From NCBI GenBank assembly GCA_020055645.1, contig CM034546.1, positions 83,204,001 through 83,268,000 of the forward strand: a stretch of 64,000 bases of DNA. The letters are read 5' to 3'. Under the pieces are notes generated by a model that saw only the letters and a list, made by a program, of their open reading frames with translations, was not told where the DNA came from and searched no databases. How positions within the stretch are numbered: position 1 is the stretch's first letter; each line of letters begins with the position of its first letter. Below are positions 22,788-35,342 of the stretch, in pieces. A program made the position numbers and the translations under genes. The stretch comes from Tomocerus qinae. Its lineage: Eukaryota; Arthropoda; Collembola; Entomobryomorpha; Tomoceridae.

Positions 22788-23936
22788 TCATCAATCAAGC
22801 ACGTATCCAGTAGGGGGCGGGGGCAAGGTTAATGGAGCCATAGTTACAGACTGATTGGTAAAGTTAGTCGTACACAAGGAATATAGAATTATTGGGGGTT
22901 CGGAACAAGTGAAAATGTGTGAAAAATTTACATGACTACAGCCGATCCCTAATTCCCCCCACTTGGGGATCCCAATTTAAATACACACTCGCCAAGTGAC
23001 GTCATTGGAGAGCTTTCCCACCCACTTTTCATTTTTCCATGGGTATCTGCCACGGGTTGGTCGTATAGAACATTTTAACGTTTTTTCAATCGTGAATCTA
23101 AATTGAACGCTTTAGATCCACAGCTATTTGGAGATTAAATTACTACTTTTGCAATTTGAATTTGCATTCATTTTTTTTAATTTTTGGCATTTTTTGGAAA
23201 AAATCCTCTCTGTTTCTCAGATTTAGGGGCAGCGATGCGCCCCCCGCCGCAAAGTTAATGGAGCCATAGTTACAATAATAAGACTGATTGGTAAAATTAG
23301 TCGTATAGAACATTTTCCAAAAAAATATCAGTGTTTTCAATCGTTGATATAACTTGAACGATTTAGATTCACAGCTATTTTGACATTAAATTACTATTAT
23401 TTGAATTTGCATTCATAATGTCTCCACGTGACATAAAAGTCCATCAGCAGCAAGGCGAAACTAAAGACAGAGGAGACTTTACTTGCATCGTTTTCCCGTT
23501 GACTCCTAATTTAGGGATGATGGATCTCTGTTTCCGGTCTTGATGATAGAAATGGCTAAGATAATCGAACAGTGTGTAGTAGACGGTAAGAACACACTAA
23601 TAGATGGAGCTGTTCCGTCACAATTTCTTCCAGGAAATTGGAGCTATGAAAGAACTAAGAAGTATTAAAATAGTAACAATAATCAACAGTAATTAAACTT
23701 CCACTGATTATGTTCCAATTCTAGATGTACTGCAGAAGCCTGATTATGTCATACAACTGCCTGACTGGAAAAAAGTACAAAACTTATTTATTGTAAATGT
23801 ATGCATTTAGATTCAAATTCATCCAATCTGGGAAATTATAATGACATTGGAAATTCTATTATTCAATTACATTCTGCTTGTGTGCATTTGTACGCGGTAA
23901 ATACAATTGCGACCGTATGGATTTATACAGCCATAA

Positions 23937-25773
23937 TTAAATTAATGGAGAAATCAGTGACAAAAGCGAAGTATTTAACAGCAATGGTGTGTGGCGAAGC
24001 TGAAAGAAAGAGCCAGCAGTTATTGCAACTGGGCGAAACGAATTTGCTCTCATCCGTATTAATTTGCTGGGCAGTTTTTGGTGCATTTTAATGCAATCCC
24101 TCGATTCTTCATAAACCCTTGCGCCTTGGGGTATCCCAAATCCAAAGCCAGCATAGCAGATGATGGACACCAAGGGCATGAACATGTAGCCGTGCATCGC
24201 TATAGAATTGTACATCGTGACTGTTGCAAAATTGCACAGAATCATTACAAGTCCAGCCACGCCGAGGGCAGCCGGAAGTGCGTGGTACGTATAATACTGA
24301 CCTCCATCATTTGTCAGGATGCATTTGTATCCGTCTGCAGGATGTCGACGGCATTTTTAGCGTCTCCGTCCTCGTTTTCGCCGTTGATAATGGAAAACCA
24401 GAAGACAGTTCCGTTCATGTAAATGAATCCAGCTGTGGCAAGCAAAATGATGGGACTCCATACATACAATGCAGCAAGAAATATTCCCACGAAAGTAAAG
24501 ATGTCTTTGTCTTTATATATTTCGGGAATGTGGTCGATAAAAAATCTTTGAAGAGGATCCATACGGGATACGAAAGAGAGAGAAGCAGCACAAAGCGCCG
24601 AAACATATGTCGCTGGCATCAGTTTCTGCAACATTTTCTCGTACTTCTTTGCTTTTACCGTTTTTCCTTTCGTTGGGGGGCATAGTTTGTCTACAAAAAC
24701 AAAATAAAATGCTCATTAATATTCATGAAATATTGATAATTGTTAAATTTAATAAAGATAAAATAAATAAGTTTATTAATAGAAAATTATGATAAACTAA
24801 ATACTGAAATGAAATATTATGTTTTAATTTGGAAAGTTGTTTAGGATTTTGTTGAAATTATCATACAAACGTGATAACGTGAAAGTAATTTTCTATTTTT
24901 ACGTCTATGCCAATATGATATCGTAGAATACGATTTCATCAAAGAAATCAACAAGTGCAATTTTATCAACTCATATAACATTATTAATTTGTATATAAAG
25001 AGTGGTAAAACATTTACTTCAATTATTGTGATCAAATGTCAACGCTCCATTTATCTAAACTATATTTTTAAACATGTATTGAAACTAATTAAATAAACAC
25101 CCACATATTTCCAATGCCTAAGTTGTTTGCTAAGTTTATGAAATAAATAATATTTTGCAGAATAAGATCCGTTTCAGAGAAATTTCCTAATAAATGTTAA
25201 TATTGTTAATTAAATGTTGACAAAATCATGGTTTTAATTAACTAAAAATAAAAAATAGTTACTTTGCATATCCAGATCGAATTTGAATGCTCCGTTTATC
25301 ATGGTGACAATGAATTTGCCATTGAACACCAGAACACTTTTGATTAGAGTGGATAAAAATATTGTGAGGATATAGAATACGTACATTATTATTTGACGAG
25401 CTTTAAAATTGGGGTCATGTTTAAATGTTTCTTTTAAAAGTCTGAGGGCTATATTATGAACCTCGTCTCGATTCTGAGGGCTCCTCAAATCCTCGTTTAC
25501 CATGGTGAGGACCAATCAGCGATTTTAAAACGAATCTTGAGGAGCCCTCAGAATCTGAGACGAGGTTCATAATATAGCCCTGAGGGTTCCATATGTTGTG
25601 AGGGTAACTCCGAAATACATCACACCGTATAAGTAGATGATATTGAGTTTATCTTTCACAACGCTGAATTTCCTTGTTTTCTTATTCCATGTATAAGGAG
25701 CGACCTTTAGAAGGGTCGAGTAGAAGAAAAAATAGTTGTCAAAGCATTTAAAAACTGCTTCTGTACCAGCCAT
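23937..25773 (-). pseudogene. gustatory-receptor-like seven-helix chemoreceptor, disrupted
   Basis: Coding starts at the ATG 25773 in a good CCATGG context. Exon 1 holds the cytoplasmic N-terminus and two helices. It is interrupted by a 135-bp MITE (25446-25580) whose removal restores the frame. The exon ends near 25263 at a donor GTAACT. The next exon begins about 24690 after TTTTGTTTTTGTAG, in matching phase, and carries the remaining helices. A frameshift lies near 24340. The last part ends at the TAA at 23937, with a C-terminal helix preceded by the R-x3-S-F-R-P-V-A-I-T-A-G-S-F-F pattern that fits arthropod gustatory/odorant receptors before helix 7. Total length would be about 400 residues, normal for the family. 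Such receptors are ligand-gated cation channels in sensory neurons. Family assignment is from motif reading. Confidence 0.6.
25446..25580. mobile_element. 135-bp MITE in the receptor exon
   Basis: Near-perfect palindrome with ends GGGCTATATTATGAACC and its complement, flanked by TGA on both sides (25443-25445, 25581-25583). It introduces an in-frame stop a few codons into the insert. A 3-bp duplication fits Harbinger-like MITEs; a 7-bp reading, CTGAGGG, is also possible. Confidence 0.75.
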
Positions 25774-27049
25774 GGTTTGGGGGTTAATTATACGTATTAT
25801 AAGTTATAGGTATTTATTTATGCTTGTCCAACAATGCTTCTCGGTGAGCTCCTGTTAATTTCAAGGAACCGAATAATATATTTCGTTCCTTAGCATTTCA
25901 AATCTTCAATATTCAGTTCCAGGTTTGTATATAGACATCCACTTTTGGAATAGGAAAACTGCAGGAAATTTGAAATACCTGTTATGAAATACCTGTTATG
26001 AATCTTAATACTAAATAGCACAAATAGAAAATGGGATGGTTATAAAAATAACATAAAAATTCAACCAAAACTTAACAAATCCAAAAAATATGTCTGCATG
26101 ACCACTAAACAATTTTCGTTTCAAATATCAAACCTATAAGCATAAAGTTTTTTTAATTGGTCACCCATCTTTTTTTGAAACAGTGTCACTATGTTATTAT
26201 TATTCTATTTTTTAACGTTGTTCCTATAACTGTCCCATTTTCCATTTGTGCTATAAATAAGTTTTGTACTTTTTTCCAGTCAGGCAGTTGTATGACATAA
26301 TCAGGCTTCTGCAGTACAGAAGCGGAACAATAATCACTGGAAGTTTAATTAATTTTGTTACTATTTCAATTCTTCTTAGTTCTTTCATAGCTCCAATTTC
26401 CTGGAAGAAATTGTGACGGAACAGCTCCATCTATTAGTGTGTTCCTACCGTCTACTACACACTGTTCGATTATATTAGCCATTTCTATCATCAAGACCGG
26501 AAACAGAGAGCCATCATCCCTAAATTAGGAGTCAACGGGAAAACGATGCAAGTAAAGTCTCCTCTGTCTTTAGTTTCGCCTTGCTGCTGATGGACTTTTA
26601 TGTCACGTGGAGACATTATGAATGCAAATTCAAATAATAGTAATTTAATGTCAAAATAGATGTGAATCTAAATCGTTCAAGTTATATCCACGATTGAAAA
26701 CACTGAAATTTTTTTGGAAAATGTTCTATACGACTAATTTTACCAATCAGTCTCATTATTGTAACTATGGCTCCATTAACTTTGCGGCGGGGGGCGCATC
26801 TCTCCCCCTAAATCTGAGAAAAAGAGAGGAGTTTTTCCAAAAAACCAAAAATTGCAAAAATTTTTCTCGCTTTGCGGGAATATGTCTCATTTTTTACATT
26901 ATTTTTAGTTGCGCCCCCCTTTGATCAAATTTCTGGATATACGTGCCTATCATCAATATAGTTTTATTAAAATGTTTTATCACTTTTATGTGGTATTGCT
27001 GTATCACTAAGTAGATTATTAGAAACTTGCTTCTTCTTGCATTCCTTAA

Positions 27050-29610
27050 GGGAAGCGTTATAACAAAGTTAACTGGAATGATTTAAATCTTGAAGTTAGT
27101 AAGCTGAATTGGAGCACGCTATCAGACTTGGAAGTAAACGAGCAACTAGATTTCTTTACATATGAAATTCAAAAGCTGGTTGATCAATACATTCCACTAC
27201 GTACTGGTTATACTAAAGTCTTTTTATCACCATGGCTCAAAGAAACGCATGCTCCAGGTTTAAGAGCCATGATTTATGAGAAACAAAAGGTAAAAAACAA
27301 ACTTGATAAACACTTTAGTCCACAATTACAAATTAAGTTCAAAAGATTGAAATATCGTGTTTCTAAAGAATTGGCGCAGGCAAAGAAAGATTATTTCATC
27401 AAGAAGTTGACTGATAACAAAGATTCATGTAGTATATGGCATAAATTGAATATACTTTTTTGTAATAATCGTAAACAAGCAAATTGCATTGAATCTCTCA
27501 ATATTAATGATTGTATAATTGAGAGCAATGCTTCTCTATGTGAAACTCTAGCTGATACTTTTATGGTAAACAGTAAAACTGATTCTCAGGTAGATGAATT
27601 TTATAAAATACTAGGCGATATTTCTAGCTATACTTTAATTGATACGGACAATCTGTCCACTAAGTTACCGTTAACTATTACAAAGGAGGATTTAGTCCGA
27701 GCTGCAAATAAAGTTAAGTTTAAAGTAGCTGATAAGAATGTAGAGATACCTGCTCAGGTTATCAAGGGTTGTATGACATCTATCATTGACAACTTAACTA
27801 TCATTTTCAATAATGTTCTTAATTCTGGAACTTTGCCTAACTTATGGAAACAAAGCAAAATTGTACCATTATACAAATATAAAGGTAGCAAATCAGACCC
27901 CTCATCCTATCGTCCTATTAGCAACTTGCCACTGCTAAGTAAATGGCTTGAGGTGATACTTAAAACAAATATTTCTACTTATGTAGAAGACAATAATTTA
28001 CTGACTGACGAGCAACATGGTTTTAGACCAGGGAGATCTTGAATAACTGCGCTCACTACACTAACTCAGCACTTATACTCAGAGCTGGACAAACCCAAAA
28101 TGAAAGTGGGGGCCCTTTACATCGACATCAAACAGGCTTTTGACCACGTGATCCAGGATAATTTAACTGAAATGTTGACTAACTATTATAAATTCCCTCC
28201 CACATACAGTAATTTCTTCAAAAATTATTTTTTAAATCGAAAATTCGTGGTAGTGAATGGAAACTACACTTCTCAACCATTTGAGTATGGGCGCGGGGTC
28301 ATACAGGGGTCAGTACTTGGTCCTCTATTATTTAACCTATATTTTAACATTATTTCTGTCAAATTAAATAGCATAGGTATTTTCCATGTAATGTTTGCAG
28401 ATGACCTGGTATTGGTCTATGCTACCGAAAATGCACTAGAAATCACTAATATGTTATATAGATAACTATCTCAAAAGTCTGGACAAATGGTGCTGTTCAA
28501 TTGGATTACAATTAAACTATGACAAAACCAAATATATGATTTTTACAAAAACTAACACGTGTGTAAATGACAACCTCACTCTTAATTGTAATGGACACGA
28601 TATAGAGGGAGTTTTTGTATTTAAGTATCTGGGTGTACAATTGGACTCTAAATTAAACTACAATGTCCATTTCAACTATGTTGAAAAGAGATACTCATCA
28701 GCGCTAGGTGCACTAAATAGAGTCAGAAGACAAGCCCCTTTTAAAATATATACAATGCTTCTTAGTACCTACGTGCTGCCCTTTTCTGACTATGCCATAT
28801 CTATTTGGGGCCCTACTAAATTAAATCAAATGGGTTCTCTTCAAAATAAAATAAACAGGACTCTATGTATCTATCAGTATCCTAAATTAGGAAAATATTA
28901 TAATAAATATTTTTGGTCGAATTCTTGTAATGAAAATAATCTTAAAGTTAAGCAATGTAAACTAGATCATCAAAAAGTGAATTACTATATGTTACTTGAA
29001 AGAGGTAATCTTTTAACTGTACAAGAAAGATTACTATATGTTACAATGATAAGTTTGTATAAGATATTAATATATGGTACCAAAATTATTTCAATTAATA
29101 ATTATTATTGTAATGTTAAAGATTTTGTATCAACAAGACGCACAAGGCAATCCAATGATCTACCAGTTATTTATCATCATACAGCTGCTTTTGCTAAAAG
29201 TCCTGTAGTTTATGCCAGTAATTCTTGGAACTCCCTTAGTCATGTGCTGAAAGCTAAAAATTTTTCTGTCTGTAATTTTGCATATCTGCTAAACCAATAT
29301 ATACTTATATTACGTAAGGATGACTATGTATTCTAGCGCTAATATAATTTTAAGTACACTTCTATCTACTAGATGTTACTAGCTTTAATTTTTAGAATAC
29401 TTATGTGTTTTAACACATTAATCTTATGTTTGTATGTATAAATTGACTATCGAACTTTATCTGGGTACGTATCGGCTTTGATTGTGGGAGTAAGGTGACG
29501 ATACTGGCTTGCCTTCAGTGCTGACTGTTGTTAAAACATTTCTTCTTGTAAGATTTGAACTTTTTAGCACTCAAATAAATACGAATACGAATATGAATGA
29601 ATATGAATCT
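27050..29610 (+). mobile_element. 5'-truncated CR1/L2-like LINE
   Basis: Starts in the region between endonuclease and RT and ends with an AATAAAT signal and AATACG/AATATG units at 29573-29608. It lies directly beyond the right end of the receptor cassette. Confidence 0.82.
27128..29336 (+). pseudogene. LINE reverse transcriptase (decayed)
   Basis: Frames 27128-28042, 28100-28465 and 28536-29336 cover the linker, RT and C-terminal domain. Motifs: SYRPISNLPL, the QHGFRPGRS segment, D-I-K-Q-A-F-D motif A and F-A-D-D near 28400. There is a TGA at 28040 and a frameshift near 28463. The family differs from the other LINEs here. Confidence 0.85.
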
Positions 29611-31434
29611 GAAAGTGGGAAAACTCGATAATTTTGTATATAGTACAATAACCATAAATATAATTTTAAATGAAGCAGAATAGAAAATTTATTGCACAAA
29701 AGTAGTTTATTAAGCTCTTTCTTGTTTTATCTCTTCTTGCTACTCATCACTTATCACCTTTGAATTTAAATCTCCGAACCGAATATTACTTATTGGGACT
29801 GTGTAGACCAATGTGTTATATAACCCCATAAGGAATTTTTAAGTTTTCTTTTCTCGACTGGGTTGAATCTTGAATTTAGGCAACGGTACCTCGTTGCCGT
29901 TGTTGATGGTAAACAGTGTTGCCAATTCATCTTTTACCACCGGCAACAAAGACAACACTCTCATTTGGTTATATAATAAACTTATCGTATTGTGACAACA
30001 GTCACGAAAATGAAAATATTATATTATTTAGCATAGTGTATATTATATATTGTATACTGCAGTTCTGAATGTATTGATATGTGTGAAGTAATGTATGTAA
30101 TTTGTTGTGTAAGTACATTCATATTGCTAAAGTATTTTACAGGATGTTCAATGACAATTTATTATGTGTCAATATATTTGCAAGCATTAAGGTTTGTCAT
30201 TTAGTATTCCTGTTATTTGTTTTTGTTTTGGAATCCGTGTGTAATATTCATTCTGTTTTCAATTTACATTCTGTACAAAGAGTATTTAAAGTAATGCCAA
30301 TGCCTAATAAAGATAGTAGAGATCCGGAGTAGACCTCCCGAATACAAACATCCACTTTTTGTCTACTCATCTTTAACTCCTCATACTTTCATAATTGCAC
30401 CCCACCATTCCCCCCCCCTCGAAACAGCACCTAGCCCCACCACATACATATAATAATAAATACATATAATTCCCGTCATTACATTGATCCTTCGAGCCGA
30501 TACTACTCGATGTAGCCCCCCCATATTTCTCATTACTCAAAATTTTTCCCTTTTTTCAAAGAAGTGCCCAAATCACCCAATAATCCAATACCCAGCCAGA
30601 ATAGCCATATAATTTCTATTATTCTCAAGTTTCTCCAAAAGTGGTTGTTAATAAGATTATTCATATTCTGATTGTAATTACCCTCTGTGAATGAAATCTA
30701 CTGAATTTATCAGTTTTCTGAATTGAAATCATTGCTAGTTCGTTTCAGTTCATCACCTACTCAACTTCATGTCTACAGTTAGTTCCAATTAAAAACTTAT
30801 CCGCTATTTCAGTTAGAACGTTTAACTCAAATCTTTAAAAAAATCATCCGTGATCAAGTCCCCAGAATCTGTTTACATAATCCACAGTAATCCTTAAAAT
30901 TCTTACCACCCGTATTCCGCCGTCACCTTCACTGTACATCCCACAATTTCCCTTTTATTTCCATCCATCGATTTCCCTCACAATCCCAAAGCTACTCCTT
31001 TATTTTCCTTTGATAATTTTAATGCCATCAATTATATTTCATCCCATTAACTTTCAATATACCAACCTCCTGATTTAGAAATAAAATTCCCCGTATCCTC
31101 TTCTGCAATTTATCCATAGCCCTCGTCAATCTTTACTAAAATAATCCTTTACCTACTGTTCCTGATCACATCTACAAAAAAACCCGTCACTTTTTGTTGC
31201 TTTGCACTGAATTCTGGACAAATTTCTACAATCTGCAATATTTATTCTGGTTAACTGACCGTCAAAACAAACACCAGGAGAATATCACAAAAATTTGATT
31301 ATATAATTATATTCTAGCGCTTCAGCATATTTGACTGACTAAAAAGGTGGTTAGTACAGACAGTTTATTCACTGAGCCCCAGTTACACTTTTTTAGATCA
31401 TGAAGAACATATAATACAGATTACATCCGACTTC
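29611..31434. other. no gene seen; pyrimidine-biased stretch
   Basis: 29611-30340 is AT-rich without recognisable features. 30340-31200 is biased to C and T on the plus strand, with a C-run near 30411, and resembles the degenerate minisatellite at 42720-43800 in composition. No splice-bounded exon was recognised. Confidence 0.4.
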
Positions 31435-31444
31435 CTTTACAGCA

Positions 31445-31712
31445 TCCGAATCAACTCAAAAACCAATAGACCTACAAAAAAGTTTAAATAGGAAAACAGA
31501 TACTCCACAATCCCCTGCATTCGGCTCCGAAAGAATATTTCAAACATGTTGGTCCAATCTGGAGATATAAACGTTTTCGTGCGGAATTTGCAATTAATCG
31601 CAACTACAGAGAAATGTTTAAAATATTCTTTCGGAGCCGAATGCTGTGGGTTATGGAGCATCTTTTTCCCTATTTAAACTTTCTTGTAGCTCTTTTGGTT
31701 TTTGAGTTAAGA
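31445..31712. repeat. foldback element
   Basis: Arms of about 95 bp (31445-31545 and 31620-31712) with a shared GCATTCGGCTCCGAAAGAAT core. The same AAAAAAAGTTAAGAG-starting sequence as after 15520 follows at 31723. Confidence 0.75.
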
Positions 31713-32737
31713 TTCTTTTGGTGCAAAAAAAGTTAAGAGGCAATATGATAGTCAGAATAATTTGCCGGTTGCCAACATACGCTTCCCTTAAGGTTTTAGT
31801 TCCCGCCTGCATATCAACCACAAGGGGCTATCAAAATTCATGCTAAAAAATGCATTTTTTGGAATTGCGTTGACTTATGCCCTCGGATATTCCATCAACA
31901 GCAATTCGGGTCAACCTCCATGCATTTAAAATTCATCATAACATCTTTACATCGGCTACTATTTCTCCCGGAGGATCGGTCTGATTTTAATGGGACCTAC
32001 ATTTTTGGAACCGTGGACTATCAAGGAACAAAAGTTGCCATTCGGAACTTTGATATAGTTGCTTTAAATGGACCAAAAACATCAACGTTTTATGAAAAAC
32101 TAAAAATGACTCATTTTTTTTGGGAATTTGATTTTTTTAAATGCATTTAAAACAACTAATTCAAAATTCCGAAAGGCAACTTTTGTTCCTTTTTTCAATT
32201 CAATTCAAAGCTTTATTGTCATACTTAGTTCAGCTAGCAATCAAGCTGGTCTCCCACTCCCACCAAGGACACCAAACATAAATCCGAAACAACGGTACAG
32301 ATAAACATAATAATGATAATAATCACAAATTAAACAAAATACAGTGTAATTTAGCATAATGCTAATTAGCAAGTACATAGGTAGACATAATAGAGAACAA
32401 AATTATTGTAGTAACTTATACCTTTGGAATTTTAAATAGTCAGACAGGTTCAATTTAAAGTTAGGTTAGGTCTTAATTGATTGCAATTCGTAAGGCAACT
32501 CATTCCAAAGTTTAGCAGCTCTGTATTGGAAAGATTTTTTAAACATCTCACTATTGGGCTTCGGTAGTTCAATGCAGAATGCAAATTTACTTGACCTCTC
32601 ATTAACTTTAGGGGACCATAAAGAGGTAATTGTAGTAGGATACTAAGTAGGGTTTTTGATCAGCGGGAAAAAAGTATTAAGTACAGAATACTTAATTTGC
32701 TCATTAACAGTAAGAATGCTAAAGTTGTCATTAAATT

Positions 32738-35142
32738 TCATAATATCGAAAAAGACATTCCCAGATCGTAGTCTATCAGCCACTTTGGCATTACATGAAA
32801 ATTGATTAGAAAGTTGTCAATGATTGATTGAATTCTTTGTAAATTAGACTCAGAGGTAGCAGAATACACAACTAGACCATATTCAAACAGAAAGTATACA
32901 AGTGTTCGGAAAAGAATTGCCATAGTTTTTGATGGAATAAATCTTTTATTACGTAACAAATTATTAGCTCTGAAAGACATCTTCTGGCAAATATACGTAA
33001 TGTGTTGATCAAAACACAATTTATCATCAAAAACTATACCAAGATATTTAGTTTGTGATTTCTGTACCAAAGAGTTACCGGAAGGATCAGTAACAGAACA
33101 TATTGGAGGAGGAGTAGGCCTATTAGGGTTTCTGAATTGAATGAACACAGATTTCTCCCAACTAGGTGTAGCCAAATTATCAGTACACCACCTGTTTAAA
33201 GAATGCATTGAGTTGGCCACTTCCAAAGAAAGAGAATTGGGATCATTGACACACAATGGATTTGAAATATCATCCGCATAGAGTGACAATGATGTCGTAA
33301 AGTAATTTTTAATGTCGCTAATGTAGTAGCAGTAGAGAAGAGGTCCTAGTATGGACCCTTCTGGACAGCCACCAAAAACATCAAATTTTGCAGATAGAAA
33401 TGAACCAAGGCGGATAGAAACGTTCCTATTGCAGCAATAGCTACTATGGAACTTAGAGATAATAGAACCTAGAGATAATCTGGAACTTGAAATTGATCCC
33501 TAAAATTGGTAGTCAAAAGAAAGCTTTTCACTCCCCATATGTAGCTCCAATTTATCACGAATAATAACTTCAAAGACTTTACCTAGATAGGGAACAATTG
33601 ATATCAACCGATAGGATCCAGGGTCATTTCTGCTACCTCCGGTTTTAAAAAGAGGTCTCGCTATAGATTCTTTCCAAACTTGAAGAAATTCTCCAGTTGC
33701 AAAGGCAAGATTTAAAATTTTCGCAATTTTATCTGCTAAACAAGAGTGTAATAGCTTAATCAGCTTAGCTCGTAAGAAGGAAATGCCAGCCGCATTTGAA
33801 GGCTTTACATGATGGAGATACAGTATTACCATCTACTATTAGCTTATTAGCACCTTGGAATGAGTTTCATAGTTTTAAAAGACTAGTGGTATCATCACTA
33901 TGAGACAAGGCAAACATATTGAAAAACAAGAAGCAATGTCTGCATTTTCAGTTACCAGACTATCGTTTTAATTGACCTCAGTTATTATAGTAGATTGGGT
34001 ACTAGTATTAGTCAATTGTTTGTATAACGTAAACAGTTCAGCTTGATCAGAGGTTTTTCGAAAAGAATTTAAGTAGTAATTACGCTTAGCTTTTCGAAGC
34101 AAATTATTTGTATAATTCTTGACTTTATGACTATAGTCAAAAAGAATAATATTGGCATCAGATAAAGCTAATAATTTCTTTAAATAATCTCTATAATGTA
34201 TCATCTTTTTTAAGTCCGCATCTATCCATGGGTTCTCAAAAGACTTTACATTTCTTTTTACTATTGGCACCATATCATTGAGTACATTCATACAGAGAGA
34301 TTCAAACGTTGTTAACATTTCATTTATATTATCACATGAATCTAAGACAGACCATGGAACATTATTCAATTCAGTTTCAGCTAAATTAGAATCAAAGTTT
34401 TTATAGTTTCTAGTACAAATCATTTTACGTTTGAATTTACATTTGTTTTTCTTTCTTACAACGTAAATGAAGTCATGGTCAGACAAGTGGGTGGAAATAA
34501 CTCCAGCATCTTTAACGTAACCATCCCTATTAGAATACACATGATCAAGAAGAGATTCATAAATAGTACTAATACCATTCAACTTTCTACGTCTATGAAA
34601 AGTAGATTTGGTGATATACTGTTTAAACCCTAATGAAGACATACTTCTTACTAGTTTATTAGACTTCTTATCAGTCAATGTATCAGAGTTTAAATCACCA
34701 AGAAATATGACTTCATTGGAATGACCATTTAAATGGAGGAATAGTTTAGATAATTCACTTATAAAGCCCAAAGTGTTAGTACCATTCTTTCCATTAATAT
34801 CAACCAAGGGAGAGTCAGGATGTTTATAGATACAAGAAATTACAAATGGGGCAGACTCAGGAAGCTTAACCTTAATACACAAATACTCATTTTCATTAGT
34901 AAAATCGTCATATACTATCTGTGATACATTAAGGTTTTCCTGAAATAAATGACAAGCCCACCTCTTGCCTCTGCCTGTCAAGCCTTAAAAGAGTGTAGTT
35001 ATCGATGCTGTACATTTCATCTGAGTAATGCGTCTGGGTTCCATGACTTTCAGATACACAAATAACGTCAAAATCATAGAACCGTGCATAAACCTCAAGT
35101 TGATCTTTTTTGTGATAAAGGCCATTGATATTCACATGCGCA
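32738..35142 (-). pseudogene. LINE endonuclease and reverse transcriptase (decayed)
   Basis: The endonuclease begins near 35142 with NINGLYHKKDQLE and continues in 34981-33968, with GDLNSD and SDHDF boxes. RT follows in 33832-33500 and 33289-32738. The Y-A-D-D box is near 33280. Frameshifts occur near 34980, 33900 and 33400-33500. The C-terminal domain contains EYGLVVYS, shared with the LINE at 1231-10300. Confidence 0.87.
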
Positions 35143-35342
35143 ATGCAGCAATATCAAAGGAATTCTGTAGTGATAAGGATGGTGAGTCCATATCACCATA
35201 GAGCAGTTGAAAGTCAGCATCGTCAACTGAGACGAATGGAAAAATACAAGGCATGCAGAAAAATACACTGTAATGGCTATTATCTTTACAATTTTCAAGG
35301 TTAGGCAAACTGCATCTATGGAAAGGCTGTGAGCAAGCATGG

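Larger units (their letters stand above)
22796..26955. mobile_element. inverted-repeat cassette carrying a chemoreceptor pseudogene
   Basis: Arms of about 640 bp at 23150-23795 and 26266-26905 are strongly similar in inverted orientation. Weaker shared ends reach GCACGTATCCAG at 22796 and its complement near 26955. The left side has an extra copy of part of the arm (22810-22900). The unique centre (23796-26265) is almost entirely the receptor gene on the minus strand. No transposase is present. The flanks share ATCATCAA-type words, but no exact target duplication can be defined. It resembles Pack-type elements that carry host gene pieces between long TIRs. An inverted duplication around a resident gene is the alternative. 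Confidence 0.65.

Noticed and set aside
24078..24685. Plus-strand frames of 114 and 153 codons
   Set aside because: They are antisense to the receptor pseudogene, which has helices, splice sites and a family motif on the other strand.
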